A stretch of 64,000 nucleotides of DNA, from the NCBI RefSeq assembly GCF_002735925.1, contig NZ_PEDL01000001.1, positions 62,001 through 126,000 on the forward strand, written 5' to 3'. Below the pieces are notes generated by a model. It was not told the DNA's origin, did no database searches, and saw only the letters and a program-made list of their open reading frames with translations. The position numbers were made by a program, and so were the translations under genes. The DNA is from Sporanaerobium hydrogeniformans. Its GTDB lineage: Bacteria > Bacillota > Clostridia > Lachnospirales > Cellulosilyticaceae. This document shows, one piece after another, positions 34,767 to 42,470 of this stretch (positions are counted from its first letter, which is position 1; each line of letters begins with the position of its first letter).

Positions 34767-35453
34767 ATGAATATATTAGTCATTGAAGATGAAGAACGTG
34801 TAGCAGATATTATGACCAAATATCTAGAAAAAGAAGGATTCACCGTTTTTACTTGCTATACAGGACAAACAGGACTTGATACTTTTTATAGCCAAAAGAT
34901 AGATATTGTACTTTTAGATTTAATGCTTCCGGATATTCAAGGTGAAGAAATTTGTGCACAGATGCGACAGGTATCTAATGTGTATATTTTTATGGTTACA
35001 GCAAAAGGCACATTAGATAGTAAGATTGAAGGATTTAATCTTGGGGCAGATGAGTATTTAGTGAAACCTGTTAGCCCACGTGAAGTGGTTGCTAGGGTGA
35101 AGGCACTTGATATGAGAAAGCAAAGAGAGGAAAATAAAAATACCCTTATTTTTGATAAAGGACGACTAAAGATTTATTTAGAAGAACGTATCATTAAGGT
35201 GAACAATGAAGAGGTAGCCCTTACGCCTAATGAGTTTGATTTGTTTTATGAATTGGCCTCTTCACCAGGTCGTGTTTTTACAAGAGATCAACTCATAGAA
35301 GCAGTAATGGGGATTGATTTTGATGGATTTGACCGAACGATTGACGTACACATTAAAAATTTAAGAAAGAAAATAGAAGAAGATACAAAAAACCCTAAAT
35401 ACATTAAAACAGTAACAGGAATTGGGTATAAGTTTGAAGGCGATACAGTATGA
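34767..35453 (+). CDS. OmpR/PhoB-family response regulator
   Basis: The 228-residue protein joins a receiver (IEDEE pocket, phospho-acceptor Asp51 in VLLDLMLPD, conserved Thr in VTAKG, Lys in EYLVKP) to an OmpR winged helix (EEVALTPNEFDLFYELASSPGRVFTRDQLIEAV...TIDVHIKNLRKKIEE...TGIGYKF). It overlaps the downstream kinase by four bases (ATGA), so the two are co-translated. No target operon is adjacent. Confidence 0.93.
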   Translation: MNILVIEDEERVADIMTKYLEKEGFTVFTCYTGQTGLDTFYSQKIDIVLLDLMLPDIQGEEICAQMRQVSNVYIFMVTAKGTLDSKIEGFNLGADEYLVKPVSPREVVARVKALDMRKQREENKNTLIFDKGRLKIYLEERIIKVNNEEVALTPNEFDLFYELASSPGRVFTRDQLIEAVMGIDFDGFDRTIDVHIKNLRKKIEEDTKNPKYIKTVTGIGYKFEGDTV

Positions 35454-36892
35454 TTTCTATTAGAAAACAACTTTTTGGGACTCTTGTTTCTCTAGGAATT
35501 CTTGTTATATTAACAAATTCCCTGATGGTTAATATTTCAATTAAAAAGAATTTTGAGCATTATATGGAAAAAAACATTGAACAAGCAGGGGATGTTATTG
35601 TTAAGATTTTAGAGGACTTGTATGAAACAGATGGATGGAAATATAATATTGATGAAAAATTAGTTGTTGAAACCTATATGGGAAATTTTGCTATTTCTAT
35701 TTTGGATTGTAATAAGAAACTCATATGGGGAACGACTCAGGAACAGCTTCATTATAGCATTGCAAACTTAGAAGGAAAGTGGATGAGGCTAAATGATAAA
35801 AATTATCGTTTTGAGGATCGACCATTGTATGACAGACAGGGGGAATTGATAGGTTATGCGCGTATTGGCTATTATCCTTCTTTACTTCTTTCTGAAAGTG
35901 GACTTCAGTTTCAAGCAGCTATGAATCAAGCAGTTATATGGTGTTGTATTCTGATTTTAGGATGCTTTGTAGCAGCTGGTTTAGGTATTTCTAAGATGTT
36001 TACTTATCATATTTATGGAATTGCAAAGACATCTATGGATCTTGCAGATGGTAAGTTAGCAGCACGTTATACTAGGCCTAGTCGTATTCAAGAGATTGAG
36101 ACCTTACGTTATAGTATGAACTACTTAGCAGAACGTTTGGAAAAACAAGATGCTATTCGTAAAAAACTTATTTCAGATGTTTCACATGAGATTCGAACAC
36201 CTCTTCATATTTTACAGAGTAATTTAGAGGCCATGATTGACGGGATTTATCCGATTGATGATGAGCAGATGCAAATGCTTTATAAAGAAGTGGTACGTTT
36301 TGGAAAGCTTCTTAGTAATTTAGATATGCTTAAAAATGTAGAGGAGGAAGAGGGGGGAGAAGCAGAACTTCACCCCATTCCAATTAACCAAAGTATCAAA
36401 GAAGTTTTTAACAACTTTAAAATTGTAGCAAAAGAAAAACGCATTAAGTATAGCTTAAACATAGAAGAGACAGAGAATATGAATATATTAGGGGATAAGG
36501 ATGGTATTAAACAGCTCTGGATGAATTTACTTTCTAATGCCTTTAAGTTTACGGGGGCTAAGGGAGAAATTAAAGTTACAACCAGTGTAAAAGATAAACA
36601 ATGTGTTATTACTATAGAAGATACAGGTATTGGTATTGCTAAAGAAGACTTACCTTATGTTTTTGACCGCATGTATCGAGGGGATAAGAGTAGGGAAAAA
36701 TATGAAGGTAGTGGACTAGGCCTTACCATTGTAAAAAAGATTGTAAAGACCCACAATGGCAAGATTAGCATTGAGAGTGAACAAGGATGTGGAAGTAAGG
36801 TGTCTGTGCAACTTCCACTAGAAGGTGATTTTATACATCAACATCGTACCAATAAAGTAAAATCCTATATGCGTTTAGGAATTAAAAATTAA
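35450..36892 (+). CDS. Sensor histidine kinase (BaeS-like)
   Basis: The 480-residue kinase has a membrane helix at about residues 8-28, an extracytoplasmic sensor of about 125 residues, a second helix at about 158-177, HAMP, a HisKA domain with SDVSHEIRTPLH (His246) and a HATPase_c domain (NLLSNAFKFT, IEDTGIGIAKEDLPYVFDRMYRGD, GSGLGLTIVKKI). It should phosphorylate the OmpR-type regulator encoded just upstream in response to an unknown envelope signal. Confidence 0.93.
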   Translation: MISIRKQLFGTLVSLGILVILTNSLMVNISIKKNFEHYMEKNIEQAGDVIVKILEDLYETDGWKYNIDEKLVVETYMGNFAISILDCNKKLIWGTTQEQLHYSIANLEGKWMRLNDKNYRFEDRPLYDRQGELIGYARIGYYPSLLLSESGLQFQAAMNQAVIWCCILILGCFVAAGLGISKMFTYHIYGIAKTSMDLADGKLAARYTRPSRIQEIETLRYSMNYLAERLEKQDAIRKKLISDVSHEIRTPLHILQSNLEAMIDGIYPIDDEQMQMLYKEVVRFGKLLSNLDMLKNVEEEEGGEAELHPIPINQSIKEVFNNFKIVAKEKRIKYSLNIEETENMNILGDKDGIKQLWMNLLSNAFKFTGAKGEIKVTTSVKDKQCVITIEDTGIGIAKEDLPYVFDRMYRGDKSREKYEGSGLGLTIVKKIVKTHNGKISIESEQGCGSKVSVQLPLEGDFIHQHRTNKVKSYMRLGIKN

Positions 36893-36894
36893 TA

Positions 36895-36943
36895 AAAAAG
36901 AGTTCTTCAGGACAGCTTTAGGATCTTGAAGAGCTCTTTTTTT
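36895..36943 (+). terminator. Intrinsic terminator
   Basis: AAAAGAGTTCTTCAGGA and TCTTGAAGAGCTCTTTT pair with two imperfect positions and end in seven Ts. It closes the two-component operon. Confidence 0.85.
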
Positions 36944-37022
36944 AGGCATACAGGATGCCCTTTTCACTATGGACTGTTGGTTTTACATTATAAAATGATT
37001 GCATGATTCCTGTTAGGGAGAA

Positions 37023-37565
37023 TTAAACCTCTTTTGTACGAAAAGCATTTAAATGGATCGTAAGGTATTTAAGAGTGAAATACAGTATTGCACACTCGAT
37101 GGGGATAATGGCAAAATTTTTAGCAAGCCTTAAAGGTAATAAGGCCATAAAGGCTTTACCATTGGTAAGGCTTAACCAATAAGTATTTAGTAATCCGTGA
37201 AGGATAAGATTTACAAAAGCATTTGCCATAACGATATGAGGTAAACTTATCTTTCCCTTCATTTTTTTATAATGCATAAAATAACCATAAGTGAAGCCAC
37301 CTAAAGCCGCAGTTAGGGTATAACCGGGGAAAAAGGGAGATGTTTGTGGAAATAAGAAAAAGCCTAAAATATCTGCTGCTGCACCCATAGCACACGTAAT
37401 CCAAGGTCCATATAAATAAGCTGTAAGTCCGGATACGATAAAGCCAAAAGAAATACGCAAAAAATTATTAAAGAGTGTAATTTGAGCCACACGCGCTAGA
37501 ATAATTTTAAGGCTGATAAAAAGTCCAAGTAATACAGTATCTTTTGTTTGTAAATTGTTTTTCAT
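37023..37565 (-). CDS. folT: Folate ECF transporter S-component
   Basis: The 180-residue integral membrane protein has about six helices, with LGLFISLKIILARVAQITLFNNFLRISFGFIVSGLTAYLYGPW and GAAADILGFFLFPQTSPFFPGYTLTAALGGF, the pattern of ECF S-components of the FolT group. It captures folate and works with a shared ECF energising module encoded elsewhere. The assignment to folate rests strongly on the tetrahydrofolate riboswitch directly upstream. AAAAGGAG precedes the ATG. Confidence 0.9.
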   Translation of the reverse strand: MKNNLQTKDTVLLGLFISLKIILARVAQITLFNNFLRISFGFIVSGLTAYLYGPWITCAMGAAADILGFFLFPQTSPFFPGYTLTAALGGFTYGYFMHYKKMKGKISLPHIVMANAFVNLILHGLLNTYWLSLTNGKAFMALLPLRLAKNFAIIPIECAILYFTLKYLTIHLNAFRTKEV

Positions 37566-37639
37566 ATTAGCAACTCCTTTTCAAGTAAAAGCTTAAACCC
37601 AATAAGATTTTAGGTTTAAGATAAAGAAGCGCTGCATCT

Positions 37640-37742
37640 GGCAGCGGAATGCGATATAAGTACCGCAAATCCTTTGAGGATTTTTCGTCTAGTGGCAACT
37701 TCCCGTCCAACTAGCACTTAACGCACTTATATCTACTCTGCC
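37640..37742 (-). promoter_or_regulatory. Tetrahydrofolate (THF) riboswitch
   Basis: Read on the minus strand, the RNA begins GGCAGAGUAGAUAUAAG, continues with GCGUUAAGUG, a stem-loop with GGACGGGAAGUUGCC, the ACGAAAAAUCC...GGAUUUGCGGU arm, and closes with AUCGCAUUCCGCUGCC. This matches the folT-associated THF aptamer consensus (GGAGAGUAGAU, GCGUUAAGUGU, GCAUCCGCUCC) in order and pairing. The 3' strand of the closing stem can alternatively pair with GCAGCG just downstream (hairpin 37630-37646, followed by CTTCTTT), which may form the expression platform. High folate would lower transporter expression. Confidence 0.93.
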
Positions 37743-37764
37743 AACGGTCTATAGTGATAGTCCC

Positions 37765-37792
37765 ATTATAGCAAAATTTTTTTAAAACACAA
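37765..37792 (-). promoter_or_regulatory. Promoter of the riboswitch-folT unit
   Basis: On the minus strand, TTGTGT (37792-37787), a 16-base spacer and TATAAT (37770-37765) lie about 22 bases before the aptamer. Confidence 0.65.
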
Positions 37793-37894
37793 TATGAATG
37801 AAAAATAAAAGTTTACAATAAATATTCACCTTATTATAATAAAATATAAAAAAGTGATAGATACTAAGAAAGAATAGAAAGAGAGGACGAAACG

Positions 37895-38077
37895 ATGTTC
37901 AATACAAAAGATCCCTATTTACTACTAAGCATTGTAAATATGAAATTAAGAGATGAGGCTAGTTCTTTAGAAGACCTTTGTAAAACATATAATCAAAAGC
38001 AAGAGGAAGTAGAAGAACGTTTAAGTAAGGTAGGTTATAAGTATAATAGTACCCTTAATCAATTTGTAGCAGAATAA
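37895..38077 (+). CDS. DUF4250-family small protein
   Basis: The 60-residue protein (KDPYLLLSIVNMKLRDEASSLEDLCKTYN...GYKYNSTLNQFV) matches the DUF4250 family of Firmicutes, whose members have the same length and a DPxxLLSxVNxKLRD start. The function is unknown; the fold is likely helical with a small DNA- or protein-binding look. AGAGAGGA supports the start. It precedes the aminopeptidase gene by 19 bases and is probably co-transcribed. Confidence 0.8.
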   Translation: MFNTKDPYLLLSIVNMKLRDEASSLEDLCKTYNQKQEEVEERLSKVGYKYNSTLNQFVAE

Positions 38078-38096
38078 AAAGAAAAGGAAGAGATGA

Positions 38097-39323
38097 ATGT
38101 TTGAAGAAAAGTTAAAACAATATGCAAGACTTGTAGTGGAAGTAGGTGTAAATATCCAAAAAGATCAATACCTCATGATTCGTACACCTTTAGAAGGTGT
38201 ATACTTTGCAAGAGAGCTTGCTAAATGTGCTTATGAAGTAGGTGCAAAACGTGTTTATACGGAGTATAGTGACGAACAAATGTCTAAAATCACCTATACC
38301 TATGCCTCAGAGGATGCTCTTAGTGAATATCCAAGCTGGCTAGCACAGGGGCTTACGGAATTAGCAGAAAAAAATGCAGCCTTCATTAGCATAAGTGCAG
38401 GAGATCCAGATCTGTTAAAAGGAGTGGCTACTAGCAAAATAGCTACGGCTCAAAAGGCAGCAGGCGAAGCTTTAGCTACCTTTCGTAAATATATGAGTCA
38501 TTCGCACGTACCGTGGTGTGTTGTGTCAATTCCCACACCTACATGGAGTCAGAAGCTTTTTCCCAACGTATCAAAAGAGGAAAGTGAAAAGCTTTTATGG
38601 GATAAAATTTTTGAAGCAACACGTATTGATGAAAAGGACCCTGTAAGGGCATGGAAAGACCATGTGGATAACTTAGAAAGAAAATGTACATTTTTGAATG
38701 AAAAACGGCTAAAAAAACTTCATTATACAGGTCCTGGGACAGACCTTTGGGTAGAGCTTCCTCAAGATCATCTTTGGGAAGGTGGAGGTGAAACAAGTAC
38801 CAAAGGGATTTATTTCGTAGCAAATATGCCAACAGAAGAGATTTTTACTTTACCATCTAAATATGGTGTAAATGGCAAACTGTCTTCTACGAAGCCATTT
38901 AGTTATGGTGGCAACTTAATCGATGATTTTGTACTGCTATTTGAAAAAGGTAAAGTAGTAGATTGCATGGCAAAAGAAGGAGAAGAGTTGCTTAAAAAGC
39001 TTTTACAAACAGATGAAGGTGCTTCTTATTTAGGTGAAGTAGCTCTGGTGCCTCATAGCTCACCTGTTTCAGAAACAGGGATGATTTTCTTTAATACCTT
39101 ATTTGATGAAAATGCTTCTTGTCATTTTGCCTTTGGTAACAGCTATCCTACCACTTTAAAGGGTGGTACAACTATGACAGATGAAGAATTAGAAAAGCAT
39201 GGAGCTAACATATCTATGATTCATGAAGACTTTATGGTAGGTGGACCTAAACTCAGTGTAGAAGGTTTTACCGTAGATAATGAAAGTATTTTTTTAATAA
39301 AAGATGGAGAATGGGCTTTTTAA
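38097..39323 (+). CDS. M29-family aminopeptidase (AmpS/PepS-like)
   Basis: The 408-residue cytoplasmic metallopeptidase shows the M29 landmarks: LVVEVGVNIQKDQYLMIRTPLEG at the N-terminus, NMPTEEIFTLP with a ligand glutamate, LGEVALVP, ASCHFAFG and SMIHEDFMVG with ligand histidines and a downstream acid. These enzymes remove N-terminal residues from peptides using two Co or Zn ions. It sits between DUF4250 and DUF3787 genes with short gaps, which suggests one transcript. Confidence 0.92.
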   Translation: MFEEKLKQYARLVVEVGVNIQKDQYLMIRTPLEGVYFARELAKCAYEVGAKRVYTEYSDEQMSKITYTYASEDALSEYPSWLAQGLTELAEKNAAFISISAGDPDLLKGVATSKIATAQKAAGEALATFRKYMSHSHVPWCVVSIPTPTWSQKLFPNVSKEESEKLLWDKIFEATRIDEKDPVRAWKDHVDNLERKCTFLNEKRLKKLHYTGPGTDLWVELPQDHLWEGGGETSTKGIYFVANMPTEEIFTLPSKYGVNGKLSSTKPFSYGGNLIDDFVLLFEKGKVVDCMAKEGEELLKKLLQTDEGASYLGEVALVPHSSPVSETGMIFFNTLFDENASCHFAFGNSYPTTLKGGTTMTDEELEKHGANISMIHEDFMVGGPKLSVEGFTVDNESIFLIKDGEWAF

Positions 39324-39396
39324 AGTGCATGTTTTAAAAGATGGGTGACATACTAAGAGAAAAAGCTAAACTAATAAATAGAAAGGAATAGAGAAG

Positions 39397-39591
39397 ATGA
39401 AAGCATCTATAGCAAGACCTCTTAGTGGAGAGTATAATAAAAAGCTTAATAATAAAGTGCCTACTCATAGTGAATCAACATCCGCTATCCTCAATGTACA
39501 AGTTGAAATGCCAGAATCTAAAGTAGGCTTGCCAGGTGAAGAAGCTGTTGAAAATGCCAAGGATTGGGTAGATAATGGAAGTAGACTCTAA
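39397..39591 (+). CDS. DUF3787-family small protein
   Basis: The 64-residue protein has a C-terminal block SKVGLPGEEAVENAKDWVDNGSR that matches the clostridial DUF3787 family (SKVxxPxEExVxxAKEWVD). The N-terminal half is polar and probably unstructured. The function is unknown. AGAAAGGAA precedes the ATG, and a strong terminator follows. Confidence 0.7.
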   Translation: MKASIARPLSGEYNKKLNNKVPTHSESTSAILNVQVEMPESKVGLPGEEAVENAKDWVDNGSRL

Positions 39592-39612
39592 AACTTTTAG
39601 TTAAAGCTAAAG

Positions 39613-39675
39613 AATAAGAACAAGCTTTAAAGTGAAAAACTTAAAAAGTATTTCGCTTTAAAGCTTGTTCTTATT
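39613..39675 (+). terminator. Long intrinsic terminator
   Basis: Two 25-base arms (39613-39637 and 39651-39675), centred on CAAGCTTTAAAG/CTTTAAAGCTTG, form a stable stem at the end of the DUF4250-aminopeptidase-DUF3787 unit. Confidence 0.85.
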
Positions 39676-39820
39676 TATATATAAAAATAAGATAGCAAGG
39701 GCATTTGGGTCTATATAATAATTACAAAATGTACTAAGGCACAATCTAGATGAAGGAGAGGCTAGGAGCTAGGAAAGAAGGGTGCTATAATGAATAAAAA
39801 AGAATTTGGAGGGCAATAGG

Positions 39821-40438
39821 ATGGGAAAGAGTTTAATTACGCAATTAACGGCATTAGTCAAAACTCCCTTTTTAGGATTATTTGATGTAACGTATAAAAA
39901 TAAATTGGGACAAGAAAAACACTGGATGGTGGCTTCTCGTAAAAAAGAAGAGGTGTTAAGAGCGCTCTATTTAGAAGGGGAACCTGATAGGGTGGATGCA
40001 GTAGTCGTTGTAGCTTATCATGAAGAAGAGCAGAAGCTTGTTATTATTAGACAGTTTAGGGTACCTATTAATGATTATATTTATGAGCTTCCAGCAGGGC
40101 TTATTGACCCTATGGAAGAGAGGGAGGTAACTTTAAGGCGGGAACTTAAAGAAGAGACAGGTTTAGACTTGGTACATCTTATTGAGGGGCTGAGTGTAGA
40201 GAAAACTTATCTTTCACCAGGACTTACGGATGAATCTGTTGCATTTATGTATTGTACTTGTAGAGGAGAGTTAAGTAGGTCCTATCTAGAAGAGGATGAA
40301 GAGATTGAAGCCTTACTCATATCTCAAGAAGAAGCCAAAAAACTCTTAGAAGAGAAAGTAAAAATGGACATAAAGCTTATTATTATTTTAAGAAGCTTTG
40401 TTCATTTAGGAAAACAGATGTTCCAAGAGACTTTCTAA
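39821..40438 (+). CDS. NUDIX hydrolase, ADP-ribose pyrophosphatase-like
   Basis: The 205-residue protein carries a complete NUDIX box, G-x5-E-x7-REL-x-EE-x-GL (GLIDPMEEREV...RRELKEETGL), preceded by VVVVAYHEEEQKLVIIRQFRVPINDYIYELPA, the usual lead-in of ADP-sugar pyrophosphatases. It hydrolyses a nucleoside diphosphate linked to another moiety with Mg2+. The ATG at 39821 has GGAGGG eight bases upstream and is preferred over the in-frame TTG at 39806. The gene stands alone. Confidence 0.88.
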   Translation: MGKSLITQLTALVKTPFLGLFDVTYKNKLGQEKHWMVASRKKEEVLRALYLEGEPDRVDAVVVVAYHEEEQKLVIIRQFRVPINDYIYELPAGLIDPMEEREVTLRRELKEETGLDLVHLIEGLSVEKTYLSPGLTDESVAFMYCTCRGELSRSYLEEDEEIEALLISQEEAKKLLEEKVKMDIKLIIILRSFVHLGKQMFQETF

Positions 40439-40550
40439 TGATTTAGTTTATAATAATGATTGAAAATAGAGAAGGATATTATATAATAGAATTAAGCTAG
40501 CACTATACATAAGCTGTTTAAAAATTTAAGTGATGAAAGGGAGGTTTATT

Positions 40551-40937
40551 ATGAGCGGAGAACAAAAGTTTTATAGGTGTAAGGTATGTGGCAATATAGT
40601 AGGGATAATTGAAGCAGGTGGCGGTAAGCTGGTTTGTTGTAATGAAGCCATGACAGAAATAAAACCGAATACAACAGAGGCAGCTACCGAGAAACATTTA
40701 CCTGTTGTAAGTATCACGGGTAATGAAGTGAAAGTAGTTATAGGAAGTGTAGCACATCCTATGACAGAAGCACATCTTATTAACTGGGTTTATCTTTTAA
40801 CGGAAAAAGGGGGACAAAGAAAATGTCTTTCACCCAACGATGAACCTTGTGTAACCTTTGCTTTAACAGAAGATGATCGTGTTCTTGCAGCATTTGCATA
40901 TTGTAATTTGCATGGGTTATGGAAAACTGAAGTATAA
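40551..40937 (+). CDS. dfx: Desulfoferrodoxin (superoxide reductase)
   Basis: The 128-residue protein has both iron centres of class I desulfoferrodoxins. The N-terminal desulforedoxin domain uses CKVCGN and the CC of LVCCNEAM. The catalytic domain has Glu-Lys-His in TEKHLPVV, two histidines in VAHPMTEAHLI, and Cys and His in AYCNLHGLW. It reduces superoxide to peroxide without making oxygen, standard equipment of anaerobes. The start is the ATG at 40551, six bases after GGGAGG. Confidence 0.95.
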   Translation: MSGEQKFYRCKVCGNIVGIIEAGGGKLVCCNEAMTEIKPNTTEAATEKHLPVVSITGNEVKVVIGSVAHPMTEAHLINWVYLLTEKGGQRKCLSPNDEPCVTFALTEDDRVLAAFAYCNLHGLWKTEV

Positions 40938-40957
40938 GGTAATTATAAAAATAAGAG

Positions 40958-41020
40958 CTCTTTCTTAGGGTAGATAGTTTAGATAATAAAAACTGTTTAC
41001 TGCAAAGGAAGAGTTTTTTT
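40958..41020 (+). terminator. Intrinsic terminator
   Basis: An outer stem CTCTTTCTT (40958-40966) with AAGGAAGAG (41005-41013) and an inner GTTT/AAAC-containing stem run into seven Ts. It ends the desulfoferrodoxin gene. Confidence 0.8.
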
Positions 41021-41120
41021 ATCTAAAAAAGGGTGAATACCATTCATGTATAAGACAAGTTGAAAAGGGTTAATTTAACACTAAGTATAGTCTAAATGCA
41101 AGAAAAGGTGAGGTGAAAAG

Positions 41121-42455
41121 ATGCGTATAGTTATTATCGGTGGTGTTGCAGCAGGAATGAGTGCGGCAGCCAAGCTAAAAAGATTAAACCCACAAGATGA
41201 AGTGGTTGTTTATGAAAAGACGGAGATTGTGTCTTTTGGTGCTTGTGGTCTTCCTTATTATGTAGGAGGTTTTTTTGAAGACAAAGAAGAGATGCTGGCG
41301 CGGCCCATAGAAGCTTTTCGTAAAAAAGGTATTGACTTATTAACAAGGCATGAAGTAATAGAAGTTGATTTTCCAAATAAAAAACTTAAAATAAAAAATC
41401 ATTTAACTGGAGAAAATAGAGAGGATTACTATGATAAGCTTATGATTGCAACAGGAGCAAGTAGTATTATTCCAGCTATTCCAGGCAGCGAACTTCAAAA
41501 TATCAGAACACTAAAAAGTATGGAAGATGGTACTATTCTACGTACTTTATTACAAGAGGAAAGTTGTAAAAAAATAGTGGTTATTGGAGCAGGCTTCATT
41601 GGTCTTGAAGTGGTAGAAGCTCTTAAATATAGAGGTAAAGAAGTCTGTATTATAGAAAGAGAAGACCGTATTTTAAAGAAAGTAATGGATCCAGAAGTTA
41701 CTGATTTGTTAGAAAATGAATTAAAAAGGCAACAAGTGCCACTTTATTTAAATGAGGAAGTATGTAGCTTTGAAGGGGAGGAAAAAGTAAAGTATGTTGT
41801 AACGAATCAACGTACTTTAGAAGCAGATGCAGTTATTTTAGCTATGGGCTTTAAGCCCAATACAGATTTCTTAAAGCATACACCTCTTGAACGTCTATCT
41901 AATGGAGCTATTGTAGTAGATGCCCAGGGAAGGACATCTATAGAAGATGTTTATGCAGCAGGGGATTGTGCTACTATTTGGCATGCCCTTATGAAAAAAC
42001 CAGTTTATGTACCTCTAGCGACAGGTGCTAATAAATTAGGGCGTATTGTAGGTGAAAATTTAAGTGGGCGACCAAATGCCTTTGAAGGTTCTTTAGCTTC
42101 AAGTTGTATTAAAGTATTAGACATGGAAGCAGGACGTACAGGCTTAACAGAAGAAGAGGCAAGATTAGAGGGCTTTGAATATAAAACGACTTTTATAGAA
42201 GATACAAATCAAACAAGTTATTATCCTGGTGGAAATAAAATAGCTGTCAAACTTATCTATGAAAGAGAAACTTACAAGCTTTTAGGTGGTCAGGTGGTAG
42301 GATACAAAGATGCTGTACAACGTACCAATGTATTAGCTGCCTGTATTTTTGCAGGAGTCACAACAAAGCAGCTAGGCTTATTAGACCTATGTTATGCACC
42401 ACCTTTCGCAAGAACTTGGGATGTATTAAATGTGGCAGGAAATGTATGCAAATAA
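41121..42455 (+). CDS. CoA-disulfide reductase/NADH oxidase-family flavoprotein
   Basis: The 444-residue flavoprotein has VVIIGGVAAGMSAAAKLKR-type FAD binding, the single active-site cysteine in SFGACGLPYYVGG (Cys42), the NAD(P)H motif VVIGAGFIGLEVVEAL, and DVYAAGDCA. The C-terminal dimerisation domain ends with YAPPFARTWDVLNVAGN, whose tyrosine is typical of CoA-disulfide reductases. Such enzymes reduce CoA disulfide, related persulfides or O2. The symporter gene 15 bases downstream resembles cystine carriers, which favours a thiol-disulfide role over an NADH oxidase. Confidence 0.82.
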   Translation: MRIVIIGGVAAGMSAAAKLKRLNPQDEVVVYEKTEIVSFGACGLPYYVGGFFEDKEEMLARPIEAFRKKGIDLLTRHEVIEVDFPNKKLKIKNHLTGENREDYYDKLMIATGASSIIPAIPGSELQNIRTLKSMEDGTILRTLLQEESCKKIVVIGAGFIGLEVVEALKYRGKEVCIIEREDRILKKVMDPEVTDLLENELKRQQVPLYLNEEVCSFEGEEKVKYVVTNQRTLEADAVILAMGFKPNTDFLKHTPLERLSNGAIVVDAQGRTSIEDVYAAGDCATIWHALMKKPVYVPLATGANKLGRIVGENLSGRPNAFEGSLASSCIKVLDMEAGRTGLTEEEARLEGFEYKTTFIEDTNQTSYYPGGNKIAVKLIYERETYKLLGGQVVGYKDAVQRTNVLAACIFAGVTTKQLGLLDLCYAPPFARTWDVLNVAGNVCK

Positions 42456-42470
42456 AAAGGAGAAAAAGGG

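Noticed and set aside
37640-37742. Considered a T-box or purine riboswitch
   Set aside because: No T-box sequence is present, and the ordered motifs match the THF aptamer; the neighbouring folT-like gene agrees.
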